From Streptomyces sp. NBC_01288 (GTDB taxonomy: Bacteria; Actinomycetota; Actinomycetes; Streptomycetales; Streptomycetaceae): a stretch of DNA of 64,000 bases. The notes under the pieces are model-generated. The model was not told the DNA's origin, searched no databases, and saw nothing but the letters and a program-made list of their open reading frames with translations. The position numbers and the translations under genes are program-made. Location: the NCBI RefSeq assembly GCF_035982055.1, contig NZ_CP108427.1:8183001-8247000 (forward strand), in the 5' to 3' direction. Of this stretch, positions 1-9,082 are shown piece after piece; within the stretch, counting starts at the first letter, position 1, and every line of letters begins with the position of its first letter.

Positions 1-1224
1 GCGGCCGGCACCTCCACCATCGTGGTGTCGATCTTCTACCTGCTGGCCCAGATGGCCGGCGCGGGCGTCCTTGTCTCGCTGCTCCTCGGCATCACCACCG
101 ACGCGGGCAAGATCGGCATCGTCGCCCTGGTCGGTGTCCTGATGATCGTGTACGTCACCATCGGCGGCATGAAGGGCACCACCTGGGTCCAGATGGTCAA
201 GGCCTGCCTACTCATCGCCGGCGCCCTGCTGCTGACCTTCCTGGTGCTGCTGAAGTTCAACTTCAACATCTCCGACCTGCTCGGCAAGGCCGCCTCCAAC
301 AGCGGCAAGGGCTCCGCCTTCCTGAACCCCGGCCTCAAGTACGGCGCCACCGGCACCACCAAGCTGGACTTCATCTCCCTGGGCCTCGCCCTGGTCCTCG
401 GCACCGCCGGCCTGCCGCACATCCTGATCCGCTTCTACACGGTGCCCACCGCCAAAGCCGCCCGTAAGTCGGTCATCTGGGCCATCGGCCTGATCGGCGC
501 CTTCTACCTGATGACCCTGGCCCTCGGTTTCGGCGCCGCCGCACTGATCAAACCCGACGAGATCATCGCCTCCAACAAGGCGGGCAACACGGCCGCCCCC
601 CTCCTGGCACTGCATCTGGGCGGAGTCGACTCCAACTGGGGTGCCATCCTCCTGGCCACCATCTCGGCGGTCGCCTTCGCCACGATCCTCGCGGTCGTCG
701 CCGGCCTGACCCTGGCCTCGTCCTCCTCGTTCGCCCACGACATCTACGCGAACGTCATCAAGCGCGGCCAGGCGACGGAGAAGCAGGAGATGGCCGCCGC
801 CCGCTACGCCACGGTCGGCATCGGCGCCGTCTCCATCCTCCTGGGCGCCCTCGCCCGCGACCTGAACGTCGCCGGCCTGGTCGCCCTCGCCTTCGCGGTC
901 GCCGCCTCCGCCAACCTCCCGACGATCCTCTACAGCCTCTTCTGGAAGCGCTTCACCACCTCCGGGGCCCTCTGGTCGATCTACGGCGGCCTGGTCACCG
1001 CGGTCGGCCTCGTCCTGTTCTCGCCGGTCGTCTCGGGCAAGCCCGCGTCGATGTTCCCGGACGTCGACTTCCACTGGTTCCCCCTGGAGAACCCCGGCAT
1101 CATCTCCATCCCCGTCGGCTTCCTGCTGGGCTGGCTCGGCACGATCCTCTCCAAGGAGGAGCCGGACACCGGCAAGTTCGCGGAGTTGGAGGTACGGTCC
1201 CTGACCGGCACCGGAGCCCACTGA
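1..1224 (+). CDS. actP: Cation/acetate symporter (SSS family), 5' truncated by window edge
   Basis: This is the C-terminal part of a sodium:solute symporter; the reading frame is already open at base 1, so the true start lies outside the window. The visible 400-plus residues are a chain of hydrophobic helices separated by short polar loops. Features typical of the ActP/acetate permease branch include a helix with a Gly-rich GGMKGTTWVQ segment, a PHILIRFYTVP segment and a SSSSFAHDIY segment. ActP proteins import acetate and other short monocarboxylates with a cation at the cell membrane. A DUF485 membrane protein usually precedes actP, but that region is outside the window. A strong hairpin follows the stop. 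The subfamily call rests on the segment pattern only, so another monocarboxylate as substrate is possible. Confidence 0.85.
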   Translation, partial: AAGTSTIVVSIFYLLAQMAGAGVLVSLLLGITTDAGKIGIVALVGVLMIVYVTIGGMKGTTWVQMVKACLLIAGALLLTFLVLLKFNFNISDLLGKAASNSGKGSAFLNPGLKYGATGTTKLDFISLGLALVLGTAGLPHILIRFYTVPTAKAARKSVIWAIGLIGAFYLMTLALGFGAAALIKPDEIIASNKAGNTAAPLLALHLGGVDSNWGAILLATISAVAFATILAVVAGLTLASSSSFAHDIYANVIKRGQATEKQEMAAARYATVGIGAVSILLGALARDLNVAGLVALAFAVAASANLPTILYSLFWKRFTTSGALWSIYGGLVTAVGLVLFSPVVSGKPASMFPDVDFHWFPLENPGIISIPVGFLLGWLGTILSKEEPDTGKFAELEVRSLTGTGAH

Positions 1225-1274
1225 GCCGCCCCGCCCGGTCCACCTGAGTCCCCCCACCAGGTCCCCCCACGTCG

Positions 1275-1308
1275 ACGGCCGCGTCGTAGATCCCTACGAC
1301 GCGGCCGT
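1275..1308. terminator. Hairpin terminator after actP
   Basis: Bases 1275-1289 and 1294-1308 form a perfect 15-bp GC-rich stem with a 4-base loop, 50 bp after the symporter stop and 100 bp before moaA. There is no T-run, as is usual for Streptomyces terminators. It should isolate moaA from read-through. Confidence 0.7.
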
Positions 1309-1409
1309 GTCGTACCTCGTGGGATCGGGCCGCCCTCGTTGTCAGAGGTGTCGCGTACGCTCGCAGGTGTCGGAAAACATGCGATCCGAAACGAGGGAGG
1401 GGGGCACAC

Positions 1410-2399
1410 GTGCTCATCGACACCTATGGCCGAGTAGCCACCGACCTGCGGGTTTCGCTGACCGACCGGTGCAATCTCCGGTGCACCTACTGCATGCCCG
1501 AGGAGGGCCTGCAGTGGCTGGCGAAGCCCGACCTCCTCACGGACGACGAGATCGTCCGCCTGATAGACATCGCGGTCACCTCCCTCGGCATCGAGGAGGT
1601 CCGCTTCACCGGCGGCGAGCCCCTGCTGCGCCCCGGCCTGGTCGGCATCGTCGAGCGGGTCGCGGCCCTGGAGCCCCGCCCCCAGATGTCCCTGACGACC
1701 AACGGCATCGGCCTCAAGCGCACGGCGACCGCCTTGAAGCAGGCGGGCCTGGACCGGGTCAACGTCTCCCTGGACACCCTGCGCCCCGACGTCTTCAAGA
1801 CCCTCACCCGCCGCGACCGCCTCAAGGACGTCCTCGCCGGCCTGGAAGCCGCCCACGCCGCGGGCCTGACCCCGGTGAAGATCAACTCGGTGCTGATGCC
1901 GGGACTCAACGCCGACGAGGCCCCCGACTTGCTGGCCTGGGCCGTGGAGCACGCGTACGAACTGCGCTTCATCGAGCAGATGCCCCTGGACGCCCAGCAC
2001 GGCTGGACGCGCGAGGGCATGGTCACCGCGGGCGACATCCTCACCTCCCTCCGCACCCGCTTCGAGCTGACCCCCGAAGGCTCCGACGAGCGCGGCTCGG
2101 CCCCCGCCGAGCGCTGGATCGTGGACGGCGGCCCGCACCGCGTGGGCGTCATCGCCTCGGTCACCCGCCCGTTCTGCGCGGCCTGCGACCGCACCCGCCT
2201 CACCGCCGACGGCCAGATACGCAACTGCCTGTTCGCCCGCGAGGAGACCAGCCTCCGCGGCGCGCTCCGCTCCGACACCCCGGACGAGGAGATCGCCCGG
2301 ATCTGGCGCCAGGCGATGTGGGGCAAGAAGGCGGGCTCGGGCCTGGACGACCCGTCGTTCCTCCAGCCGGACCGGCCGATGTCGGCGATCGGCGGCTGA
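1410..2399 (+). CDS. moaA: GTP 3',8-cyclase MoaA (molybdenum cofactor biosynthesis)
   Basis: Radical SAM enzyme of 329 residues that, with MoaC, converts GTP to cyclic pyranopterin monophosphate, the first step of molybdenum cofactor synthesis in the cytosol. The N-terminal 4Fe-4S motif is CxxxCxxC (C21, C25, C28), followed by the FTGGEPLLR segment. The second, MoaA-specific cluster is seen as C256-xx-C259-x13-C273. The protein ends in the Gly-Gly pair needed for MoaA activity. The GTG start at 1410 follows a purine-rich GAGGGAGGGG tract at about 1393-1404. No other moa gene is adjacent, so it is probably expressed alone. Confidence 0.97.
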   Translation: MLIDTYGRVATDLRVSLTDRCNLRCTYCMPEEGLQWLAKPDLLTDDEIVRLIDIAVTSLGIEEVRFTGGEPLLRPGLVGIVERVAALEPRPQMSLTTNGIGLKRTATALKQAGLDRVNVSLDTLRPDVFKTLTRRDRLKDVLAGLEAAHAAGLTPVKINSVLMPGLNADEAPDLLAWAVEHAYELRFIEQMPLDAQHGWTREGMVTAGDILTSLRTRFELTPEGSDERGSAPAERWIVDGGPHRVGVIASVTRPFCAACDRTRLTADGQIRNCLFAREETSLRGALRSDTPDEEIARIWRQAMWGKKAGSGLDDPSFLQPDRPMSAIGG

Positions 2400-2423
2400 G
2401 CAGCCGTCGTAGGCGAACGGGCT

Positions 2424-2642
2424 CTACGGGATCTCGGGCTCTTCCCAGTCCTCGAACTTGACGACGTCCTTCAGGAAACCCCGCACACCGAGGAACTGGG
2501 ACAGGTGCTCGCGGTGCTCCTCGCACGCGAGCCACGTCTTGCGTCGCTCCGGCGTATGGATCTTCGGGTTGTTCCACGCGAGGACCCACACGGCGTCGGC
2601 GCGGCAGCCCTTCGCGGAGCAGATCGGGGTCTCGTCACTCAC
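2424..2642 (-). CDS. Small zinc-ribbon-like protein, conserved hypothetical
   Basis: A 72-residue soluble protein convergent with moaA. It carries a likely metal site: Cys8 and Cys13 (CSAKGC) near the N-terminus, then Cys40 and His43 in the ACEEHREH segment. The C-terminus is acidic (FEDWEEPEIP). Similar small proteins are common next to moaA in Streptomyces and have sometimes been labelled acetone-carboxylase-like, but I know of no experimental function. The start follows a GTGAGTTCCCGTGAG stretch with a weak Shine-Dalgarno sequence. Codon usage is normal for the genus, so it is likely a real gene of unknown role. Confidence 0.75.
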   Translation of the reverse strand: MSDETPICSAKGCRADAVWVLAWNNPKIHTPERRKTWLACEEHREHLSQFLGVRGFLKDVVKFEDWEEPEIP

Positions 2643-2866
2643 GGGAACTCACGGAATTCGTCTCACAGATGCGCTGATAAAGGCGACGCCGAGCAGCCAC
2701 GGGGGGAGCTGCCCGGCGTCGGTCCGTCGCTCCGACGGGGGATGCGGAGCGCGTACGAAGTATGTCACGGGTGACCGCTAGCCCGGCACCGGAACAACAT
2801 GATTGATCTGAGCTTTTCTTGAGCTTGGTGCGGAGCCGACGTCCGGTTCTGGCGCGTTCGCCATGG

Positions 2867-3265
2867 TCACGACCGGTCGTACGGTTCGCCTCCCACACGG
2901 GGTGCCGACTCGGGCACGACCTCTTCCGGGACGGGTTCCGCGAACGTCCCGTCCGGCCTCGGCGGCGCGATCATCGGCCGCAGCGGCGCGGTGACGAACG
3001 TGGACGGAAGCCCCGGCGCGTTCTCCCGCCCGGCGTTCGCGATCACGACGGCGACATAGGGGAGCAGTACGCCGAGCACCAACGCGACGATCGCGACGTG
3101 CCGTTCGACGTTCCACAGCGCGCAGGCGAGGATCACCGACACCGTACGGACCGACATCGAGATGATGTACCGGCGCTGGCGGCCGCGGATGTCCTCCGCG
3201 AGTCCCGTCCGGGCTCCGGTGATCCGGAACACCTGGGCCTTGCCTTCGCCGTGCAGCTTCCGCAT
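2867..3265 (-). CDS. DUF3099 family small membrane protein
   Basis: A 132-residue protein. It begins MRKLHGEGKAQVFRITGAR, continues with the RGRQRRYIISM segment, and has two transmembrane helices around residues 38-82. A hydrophilic Pro/Glu-rich tail follows. This matches the DUF3099 family, which is common in actinobacteria and has no known function. The frame stays open for 69 residues upstream. I chose the ATG at 3265 because family members begin close to this motif; a GTG at 3385 would give a longer, Arg-rich N-terminus. It is divergent from the GlsB-like gene. Confidence 0.8.
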   Translation of the reverse strand: MRKLHGEGKAQVFRITGARTGLAEDIRGRQRRYIISMSVRTVSVILACALWNVERHVAIVALVLGVLLPYVAVVIANAGRENAPGLPSTFVTAPLRPMIAPPRPDGTFAEPVPEEVVPESAPRVGGEPYDRS

Positions 3266-3519
3266 CACATTCCACCGTCCGCCCGCATCGGACTCTCCCC
3301 GGCCCGCGACCCCGGTTCGCACCCGATCCGGGAACCGGGCCCCGACACGTTCCACGTTACGCCGCGCCTCCGTCGCCTTCGAGACCGGGGGACCTCCGGC
3401 CTGGGCGAACGAACTGCGCCGTAGCGCGTATGGCCGTACCCGACATGCGCCGTACGGCGACCGGACCCACACTTGGCGTAATGCTCACGTCGAACGTCGA
3501 GCCGTACAAGGAGGCAGCC

Positions 3520-3798
3520 ATGGGCTGGTTGTGGGCGATCATCGTGGGATTCGTGCTCGGCCTGATCGCGAAGGCGATCATCCCGGGCAAGCAGCACAGT
3601 CCGCTCTGGCTGACCACCATCTGCGGCATTCTCGGCGCCATCGTCGGCAACGCGATCGCCCGAGCGGCCGGCGTCGACGCGACCAGCGGCATCGACTGGA
3701 GCCGCCACGCGTTCCAGCTCATCGCCGCGATCATCATCGTCTTCGTCGTCGACATGGCGTACATGGCGACGATCGGCAAGAACAAACAGAGAGCCTGA
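3520..3798 (+). CDS. GlsB/YeaQ/YmgE family stress-response membrane protein
   Basis: A 92-residue membrane protein of the transglycosylase-associated (YeaQ/GlsB) family. It has three predicted helices and the glycine-rich first helix MGWLWAIIVGFVLGLIAKAI followed by PGK. Family members are small envelope-stress proteins; no enzyme activity has been shown. The ATG at 3520 is preceded by a near-perfect AAGGAGG at 3508-3514, so the longer open frame upstream is not used. The gene is convergent with tyrS, with an inverted repeat in between. Confidence 0.9.
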   Translation: MGWLWAIIVGFVLGLIAKAIIPGKQHSPLWLTTICGILGAIVGNAIARAAGVDATSGIDWSRHAFQLIAAIIIVFVVDMAYMATIGKNKQRA

Positions 3799-3803
3799 GG
3801 ACA

Positions 3804-3885
3804 GCGCCCCAAAGGGGCGCGGGGAACTGCGCGACCAGCCACGACGAAAGCCGCGGCCCGCAGTTAACCCGCGCCCCTTTGGCGC
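3804..3885. repeat. Streptomyces intergenic REP-like element, copy 1 (bidirectional terminator)
   Basis: The 87-bp gap between two convergent stops is nearly filled by a dyad. The arm at 3811-3831 pairs with 3860-3881 around a 28-base loop, and a smaller hairpin lies at 3804-3820. The arm contains the GGGGCGCGGGGAACTGCGCG core that recurs at 30251 and, inverted, at 49375. It probably terminates both genes. Confidence 0.75.
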
Positions 3886-5154
3886 TTACGCTCCGGTCAC
3901 CTCGACCGCCGCCAGGTTCTTCTTGCCCCGCCGCAGCACCAGCCACCGCCCGTGCAGCAGATCTTCCTTCGCCGGCACGGCATCCTCCGCCGCGACCTTC
4001 ACGTTGTTCACGTAGGCCCCGCCCTCCTTCACGGTCCGCCGCGCGGCCGACTTGCTCGCCACGAGGCCGACCTCGGCGAACAGGTCGACGACCGGGCCGA
4101 GTTCGGCGACCTGGACGTGCGGCACCTCGGAGAGCGACGCGGCCAGTGTCTTCTCGTCCAGCTCCGCCAGCTCGCCCTGTCCGAAGAGGGCCTTGGACGC
4201 GGCGGTCACGGCGGCGGTCTGCTCGGCGCCGTGCACCAGCGTCGTCAGCTCCTCGGCCAGCGCGCGCTGCGCGGCACGGGCCTGGGGGCGCTCCTCGGTC
4301 TGCCGCTCCAACTCCTCAAGCTCCTCACGGGACTTGAAGGACAGCATGCGCGCGTACGTGGAGATGTCCCGGTCGTCCGTGTTCAGCCAGAACTGGTAGA
4401 ACGCGTACGGCGTGGTCATCTCCGGGTCGAGCCAGATGGCGGTGCCCTCGGACTTGCTGAACTTCGTGCCGTCGGCCTTGGTCATCAGCGGTGTGCCGTA
4501 GGCGTGCACCGTGGCGTCCGGCTCCAGGCGGTGGATCAGGTCCAGGCCCGCCGTGAGGTTGCCCCACTGGTCGCTGCCGCCCTGCTGGAGCGTGCAGCCG
4601 TACCTCCGGTAGAGCTGGAGGAAGTCCATGCCCTGGAGAATCTGGTAGCTGAACTCCGTGTAGCTGATGCCCTGTTCGGAGTCCAGACGCTTGGCGACCG
4701 AGTCCTTCGCCAGCATCTTGTTGACGCGGAAATGCTTGCCGATGTCGCGGAGGAACTCGATCGCGGAGAGGTTCGCCGTCCAGTCGAGGTTGTTCACCAT
4801 GACCGCGCCGTTCTCGCCCTCGAAGGACAGGAACGGCTCGATCTGGCGGCGCAGCTTCTGGACCCAGCCGGCGACCGTCTCCGGGTCGTTCAGCGTGCGC
4901 TCCGCCGTCGGGCGGGGGTCGCCGATCTGGCCCGTGGCCCCGCCGACCAGCGCCAGCGGCCGGTGTCCCGCCTGCTGGAGCCGACGCACGGTGAGCACCT
5001 GCACCAGGTGACCCAGGTGCAGCGACGGCGCGGTCGGGTCGAAGCCGCAATAGAACGTGACGGGACCGTCCGCGAGCGCCTTGCGCAAAGCATCTTCGTC
5101 AGTGGACAGGGCGAACAGGCCCCGCCACTTCAGCTCGTCGACGATGTCCGTCAC
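3886..5154 (-). CDS. tyrS: Tyrosine--tRNA ligase
   Basis: Class I tyrosyl-tRNA synthetase of 422 residues that charges tRNA-Tyr in the cytosol. The HIGH-type signature is HLGH at residues 46-49 and the KMSKS-type loop is KFSKS at 231-235. The C-terminal part is an S4-like RNA-binding domain ending in the RRGKKNLAAVEV segment. The GTG start at 5154 follows AAGGAGA, which fits family length; twelve further residues upstream are open but unlikely to be used. It lies downstream of tldD-tldE on the same strand, 48 bp after tldE, and may be partly co-transcribed. Confidence 0.97.
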   Translation of the reverse strand: MTDIVDELKWRGLFALSTDEDALRKALADGPVTFYCGFDPTAPSLHLGHLVQVLTVRRLQQAGHRPLALVGGATGQIGDPRPTAERTLNDPETVAGWVQKLRRQIEPFLSFEGENGAVMVNNLDWTANLSAIEFLRDIGKHFRVNKMLAKDSVAKRLDSEQGISYTEFSYQILQGMDFLQLYRRYGCTLQQGGSDQWGNLTAGLDLIHRLEPDATVHAYGTPLMTKADGTKFSKSEGTAIWLDPEMTTPYAFYQFWLNTDDRDISTYARMLSFKSREELEELERQTEERPQARAAQRALAEELTTLVHGAEQTAAVTAASKALFGQGELAELDEKTLAASLSEVPHVQVAELGPVVDLFAEVGLVASKSAARRTVKEGGAYVNNVKVAAEDAVPAKEDLLHGRWLVLRRGKKNLAAVEVTGA

Positions 5155-5202
5155 GGTTCTCGTATCTCCTTGAGTGGTCTCGCGAATCAATCAGGTACGA
5201 GG

Positions 5203-6597
5203 TTATACGCCCTGACTGACAGAGCTCATATTGAAGTCCGGCACCCGCAGCGCGGGCATCGCGGCCCTGGTGAACCAGTCGCTCCACTCCCTCGGCAGCG
5301 TCTTCTCCGTCCGCCCCGCCTCGGTGGCCCGGCCCAGCAGATCCACCGGCGACTCGTTGAACCGGAAGTTGTTCACCTCGCCCGCCACCTCGCCGTTCTC
5401 GACGAGGTAGACGCCGTCCCGGGTCAGCCCGGTGAGCAGCAGCGTCGCCGGGTCGACCTCGCGGATGTACCAGAGGCAGGTCAGCAGCAGCCCGCGCGTG
5501 GTGTTCGCGACCATCTCCTCCAGGGAGCGGTCCTCGCCCCCGCTCAGGATCAGGTTGTCGATCGACGGCGCGACCGGCAGCCCGGTCAGACCCGCGCTGT
5601 GCCGGCTGGTCAGCAGGTGCTGCAACTCGCCCTCGCGCACCCAGTCGGTGGAGTTCAGCGGCAGCCCGTTGTCGAACACCGACTGGTCGCCCCCGGAGGT
5701 GTGCGCGAGCACGAACGGGGCGGATTCCAGGCCCGGTTCGTTCGGGTCGCTGCGCAGCGTCAGCGGCAGTTCGGTGAGCTTCTCGCCGACGCGGGTGCCG
5801 CCGCCGGGCTTGGAGAACACCGTGCGGCCCTCGACCGCGTCCCGGCCCGACGCCGACCACATCTGGTAGATCAGCAGGTCCGCGACCGCGGTCGGCGGCA
5901 GCAGCGTCTCGTACCGGCCCGCGGGCAGCGGGATCCTCCGCTCCGCCCAGCCCAGCCGTACGGCCAACTCCGCGTCCAGCGCGGCCGGGTCGACGTCCTT
6001 GAAGTCCCGGGTCGAGCGGCCGGCCCAGGCCGAGCGCGTACGGTCCGGGGACTTGGCGTTCAGCTCCAGCGTGCCGTTGGGCTGGTCGTGGCGCAGGCGC
6101 AGGCCCGTCGACGTACCGAGGTAGCTGGTGACCAGCTCGTGGTTGGCGAAGCCGTACAGCTCGCGACCGCCCGCACGCGCGCGTGCGAACGATTCGCCGA
6201 GCGCCGGGGCGAAGTCGGCGAACACGGAGGACGAGGTCTCGGCGGGCGCGTCCGTGAAGTCGGGCGACTGAGGTACGCCCGTGACCAGCGGCTGAGCGTC
6301 CTCGGCGGGCGCGGCACCGCGCGCGGCGGCCTCGGCGGCCCGCACCAGCGGCTCCAGTTCCTCCGGGGTGACGGCCGACCGGGACACGACCCCCGAGGCG
6401 CTGCCCTCCTTGCCGTCGACGGTCGCGATGACGGTGAGCGTGCGCCCGCGCGTGACGCCGTTCGTGGTCAGCGCGTTGCCCGCCCAGCGGAGGTTGGCGG
6501 TCGACTGCTCGTCGGCGATGACGACACAGCCGTCGGCCCGGGACAGTTCGAGGGCACGCTCGACGATCTCGTGCGGCTTGTTCGTCCGAGGACTCAT
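5203..6597 (-). CDS. pmbA: TldE/PmbA family metallopeptidase subunit
   Basis: A 464-residue protein of the PmbA/TldE family, the partner of TldD. The TldD-TldE heterodimer is a zinc peptidase known to mature peptides such as microcin B17 and to degrade CcdA. TldE lacks the metal-binding motif and acts as the non-catalytic half. Family signs are the N-terminal ANLRWAGNALTTNG segment and the C-terminal GLTRDGVYLVENGEVAGEVNNFRFN segment, which I quote only as location markers. Its ATG overlaps the tldD stop in an ATGA arrangement, so the two are translationally coupled. Confidence 0.92.
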   Translation of the reverse strand: MSPRTNKPHEIVERALELSRADGCVVIADEQSTANLRWAGNALTTNGVTRGRTLTVIATVDGKEGSASGVVSRSAVTPEELEPLVRAAEAAARGAAPAEDAQPLVTGVPQSPDFTDAPAETSSSVFADFAPALGESFARARAGGRELYGFANHELVTSYLGTSTGLRLRHDQPNGTLELNAKSPDRTRSAWAGRSTRDFKDVDPAALDAELAVRLGWAERRIPLPAGRYETLLPPTAVADLLIYQMWSASGRDAVEGRTVFSKPGGGTRVGEKLTELPLTLRSDPNEPGLESAPFVLAHTSGGDQSVFDNGLPLNSTDWVREGELQHLLTSRHSAGLTGLPVAPSIDNLILSGGEDRSLEEMVANTTRGLLLTCLWYIREVDPATLLLTGLTRDGVYLVENGEVAGEVNNFRFNESPVDLLGRATEAGRTEKTLPREWSDWFTRAAMPALRVPDFNMSSVSQGV

Positions 6598-8117
6598 CGA
6601 CCGGCCTCCTGGGTGGTGTTGAGGATGTTGACGCCCGTGAAGAGGGCCGACGGGCAGCCGTGCGAGACCGCGGCGACCTGGCCCGGCTGGGCCTTGCCGC
6701 AGTTGAAGGCGCCGCCCAGGACGTACGTCTGCGGACCGCCGACGGCCGCCATGGACCCCCAGAAGTCGGTGGTCGTCGCCTGGTACGCGACGTCCCGCAG
6801 CTGCCCGGTGATCCGCCCGTTCTCGATCTTGAAGAACCGCTGCCCGGTGAACTGGAAGTTGTAGCGCTGCATGTCGATCGACCACGACCGGTCGCCCACC
6901 ACGTAGATCCCGCGGTCGACCCCGCCGATCAGATCCTCCGTGGACAGCCCCGCCGGGTCCGGCTGGAGCGACACGTTGGCCATCCGCTGCACCGGCACAT
7001 GGCCGGGGGAGTCGGCGTACGCGCAGCCGTTGGAACGCTCGAAGCCGGTCAACTTGGCGATACGGCGGTCGAGTTGGTAGCCGACCAGGGTGCCGTCCTT
7101 GACGAGGTCCCAGGACTGGCCCTCGACGCCCTCGTCGTCGTAGCCGATGGTCGCGAGGCCGTGCTCGGCGGTGCGGTCGCCGGTGACGTTCATCCGCTCC
7201 GAGCCGTACTTCAGTTTGTTGAGCTTGTCGAAGGTGGCGAAGGAGGTGCCGGCGTAGGCGGCCTCGTAGCCGAGCGCGCGGTCCAGTTCGGTGGCGTGGC
7301 CGATGGACTCGTGGATCGTCAGCCAGAGGTTGGACGGGTCGACGACGAGGTCGTACAGGCCCGCCTCGACGCTCGGCGCCCGCATCTTCTCGGCGAGCAG
7401 CTCGGGGATGCGCGCCAGTTCCTCGTCCCAGTCCCAGCCGGTCCCGGTGAGGTACTCCCAGCCGCGGCCCACGGGCGGCGCGATGGTGCGCATGGAGTCG
7501 AACTCACCGCTCGACTCGTCGACCGACACCGCGTTCAACTGCGGGTGCAGCCGGACCCGTTGCTGGGTGGTCACCGTCCCGGCGGTGTCGGCGTAGAACT
7601 TGTTCTCGTGCACGGTGAGCAGCGACGCGTCCACGTGGTTGACGCCGTCCGCCGCGAGCAGCCGGGAGCTCCAGTCCGCCAGCAGCCCCGCCTTCTCCTC
7701 GTCGGGCACCGAGAACGGATCGATCTCGTACGACGAGATCCACGTCCGCTCCTCGTGCACGGGCTCGGCGGCCAGCTCGACCCGCTCGTCCGACCCGGCC
7801 GCCTTGATCACCTGGGCGGAGAGCTTCGCCATCGCCACCGCCTGCGAGGCGACCTTGGCGGCAGCGTCCAGGCTCAGGTCCACGCCCGAGGCGAACCCCC
7901 AGGTGCCGCCGTGCACGACCCGCACCGCGTACCCGAGGTCGGTGGTGTCCGACGTACCGGCGGGCCGGGCGTCCCGCAACCGCCAGGACGCGCTGCGCAC
8001 CCGCTCGAACCGGAAGTCCGCGTGCTCCGCCCCGAGCGCACGCGCGCGTGCCAGCGCGGCGTCGGCCAGGGCGCGTAGCGGAAGTGCCGTGAAGGCTTCG
8101 TCGATGGAATGGGGCAC
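6594..8117 (-). CDS. tldD: Metalloprotease TldD
   Basis: The catalytic subunit of the TldD/TldE peptidase, 507 residues. The zinc motif HExxxH is HESIGH at residues 269-274. The next segment, ATELDRALGYEAAYAG, is typical of the family. The C-terminal half contains the conserved NFxFTGQRFFKIENG-type stretch. It is the first gene of a tldD-tldE pair with a 4-bp ATGA overlap and is divergent from fabG. The ATG at 8117 follows GGGAGACC. In actinomycetes the physiological substrate is unknown; no peptide precursor gene is visible nearby. Confidence 0.94.
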   Translation of the reverse strand: MPHSIDEAFTALPLRALADAALARARALGAEHADFRFERVRSASWRLRDARPAGTSDTTDLGYAVRVVHGGTWGFASGVDLSLDAAAKVASQAVAMAKLSAQVIKAAGSDERVELAAEPVHEERTWISSYEIDPFSVPDEEKAGLLADWSSRLLAADGVNHVDASLLTVHENKFYADTAGTVTTQQRVRLHPQLNAVSVDESSGEFDSMRTIAPPVGRGWEYLTGTGWDWDEELARIPELLAEKMRAPSVEAGLYDLVVDPSNLWLTIHESIGHATELDRALGYEAAYAGTSFATFDKLNKLKYGSERMNVTGDRTAEHGLATIGYDDEGVEGQSWDLVKDGTLVGYQLDRRIAKLTGFERSNGCAYADSPGHVPVQRMANVSLQPDPAGLSTEDLIGGVDRGIYVVGDRSWSIDMQRYNFQFTGQRFFKIENGRITGQLRDVAYQATTTDFWGSMAAVGGPQTYVLGGAFNCGKAQPGQVAAVSHGCPSALFTGVNILNTTQEAGR

Positions 8118-8357
8118 GGAGGTCTCCCTGCTGTCGTGGCCTGTCGGGTCCGATCATGTCGCGCGAGCGGGTGCGGGGACCACACGTTTCCGCGCTGCGT
8201 CGGCACTTTCTGTAGGGACCCGACAGCGAGTCCCGTAAGCCACTGTCGGTGCCCGATTGTCCGCCGGACGGGGCGGACCGATAGGTTTTCGATAAAGCCG
8301 CCTGTCGACCAGGTGTACCGGGCAGGCGTGCAGGACCGCTATCGAAAGGGTGATCCG

Positions 8358-9077
8358 TTGAGCCGCTCGGTTCTCGTCACCGGAGGCAACCGGGGCATCG
8401 GCCTCGCCATCGCCCGTGCGTTCGCCGACGCCGGCGACAAGGTCGCCTTCACCTACCGCTCGGGAGAGCCGCCGGCCGCCTTGCTGGAATTGGGCTGCCT
8501 GGCCGTGAAGTGCGACATCACCGACTCCGAGCAGGTGGAGCAGGCCTACAAGGAGATCGAGGCCGAGCACGGCCCGGTCGAGGTCCTGATCGCCAACGCC
8601 GGCGTCACCAAGGACCAGCTCCTGATGCGCATGTCCGAGGAGGACTTCACCTCGGTCATCGACACGAACCTCACCGGCACCTTCCGCGTCGTCAAGCGCG
8701 CCAACCGCGCGATGCTGCGCGCCAAGAAGGGCCGCGTCGTGCTGATCTCGTCGGTCGTCGGCCTGATGGGCGGCCCCGGCCAGTCGAACTACGCCGCCTC
8801 CAAGGCCGCCCTCGTCGGCTTCGCGCGTTCCCTCGCCCGTGAGCTGGGCTCGCGGAACATCACCTTCAACGTCGTCGCGCCCGGCTTCGTCGACACCGAC
8901 ATGACCAAGGTGCTCACCGACGAGCAGCGTGAGGGCATCGTCAAGCAGGTGCCGCTCGGCCGTTACGCGCAGCCCGAGGAGGTCGCCGCGACGGTGCGGT
9001 TCCTCGCCTCGGACGACGCCTCGTACATCACTGGAGCCGTCATCCCCGTAGACGGCGGACTGGGAATGGGTCACTGA
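8358..9077 (+). CDS. fabG: 3-oxoacyl-ACP reductase FabG
   Basis: A short-chain dehydrogenase of 239 residues that reduces 3-ketoacyl-ACP with NADPH in type II fatty acid synthesis. The N-terminal nucleotide motif is GGNRGIG at residues 9-15. The NAG motif (IANAG) and the catalytic Tyr145 and Lys149 in YAASK are present, and it ends VDGGLGMGH. I chose the TTG at 8358, preceded by GAAAGGG, because it gives the normal family N-terminus (SRSVLVTGG). The frame is open further upstream without a family match. It is 5 bp from fabI, forming a two-gene elongation operon. Confidence 0.95.
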   Translation: MSRSVLVTGGNRGIGLAIARAFADAGDKVAFTYRSGEPPAALLELGCLAVKCDITDSEQVEQAYKEIEAEHGPVEVLIANAGVTKDQLLMRMSEEDFTSVIDTNLTGTFRVVKRANRAMLRAKKGRVVLISSVVGLMGGPGQSNYAASKAALVGFARSLARELGSRNITFNVVAPGFVDTDMTKVLTDEQREGIVKQVPLGRYAQPEEVAATVRFLASDDASYITGAVIPVDGGLGMGH

Positions 9078-9082
9078 TCACC

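Noticed and set aside
3952..6864. Very long plus-strand frame (970 residues) antisense to tyrS and tldE
   Set aside because: It is the high-GC shadow of two well-identified genes and has no start signal or domain.
6594..8117. RiPP precursor partner for the TldD/TldE peptidase
   Set aside because: No short precursor-like gene is present near the pair, so no peptide system is claimed.
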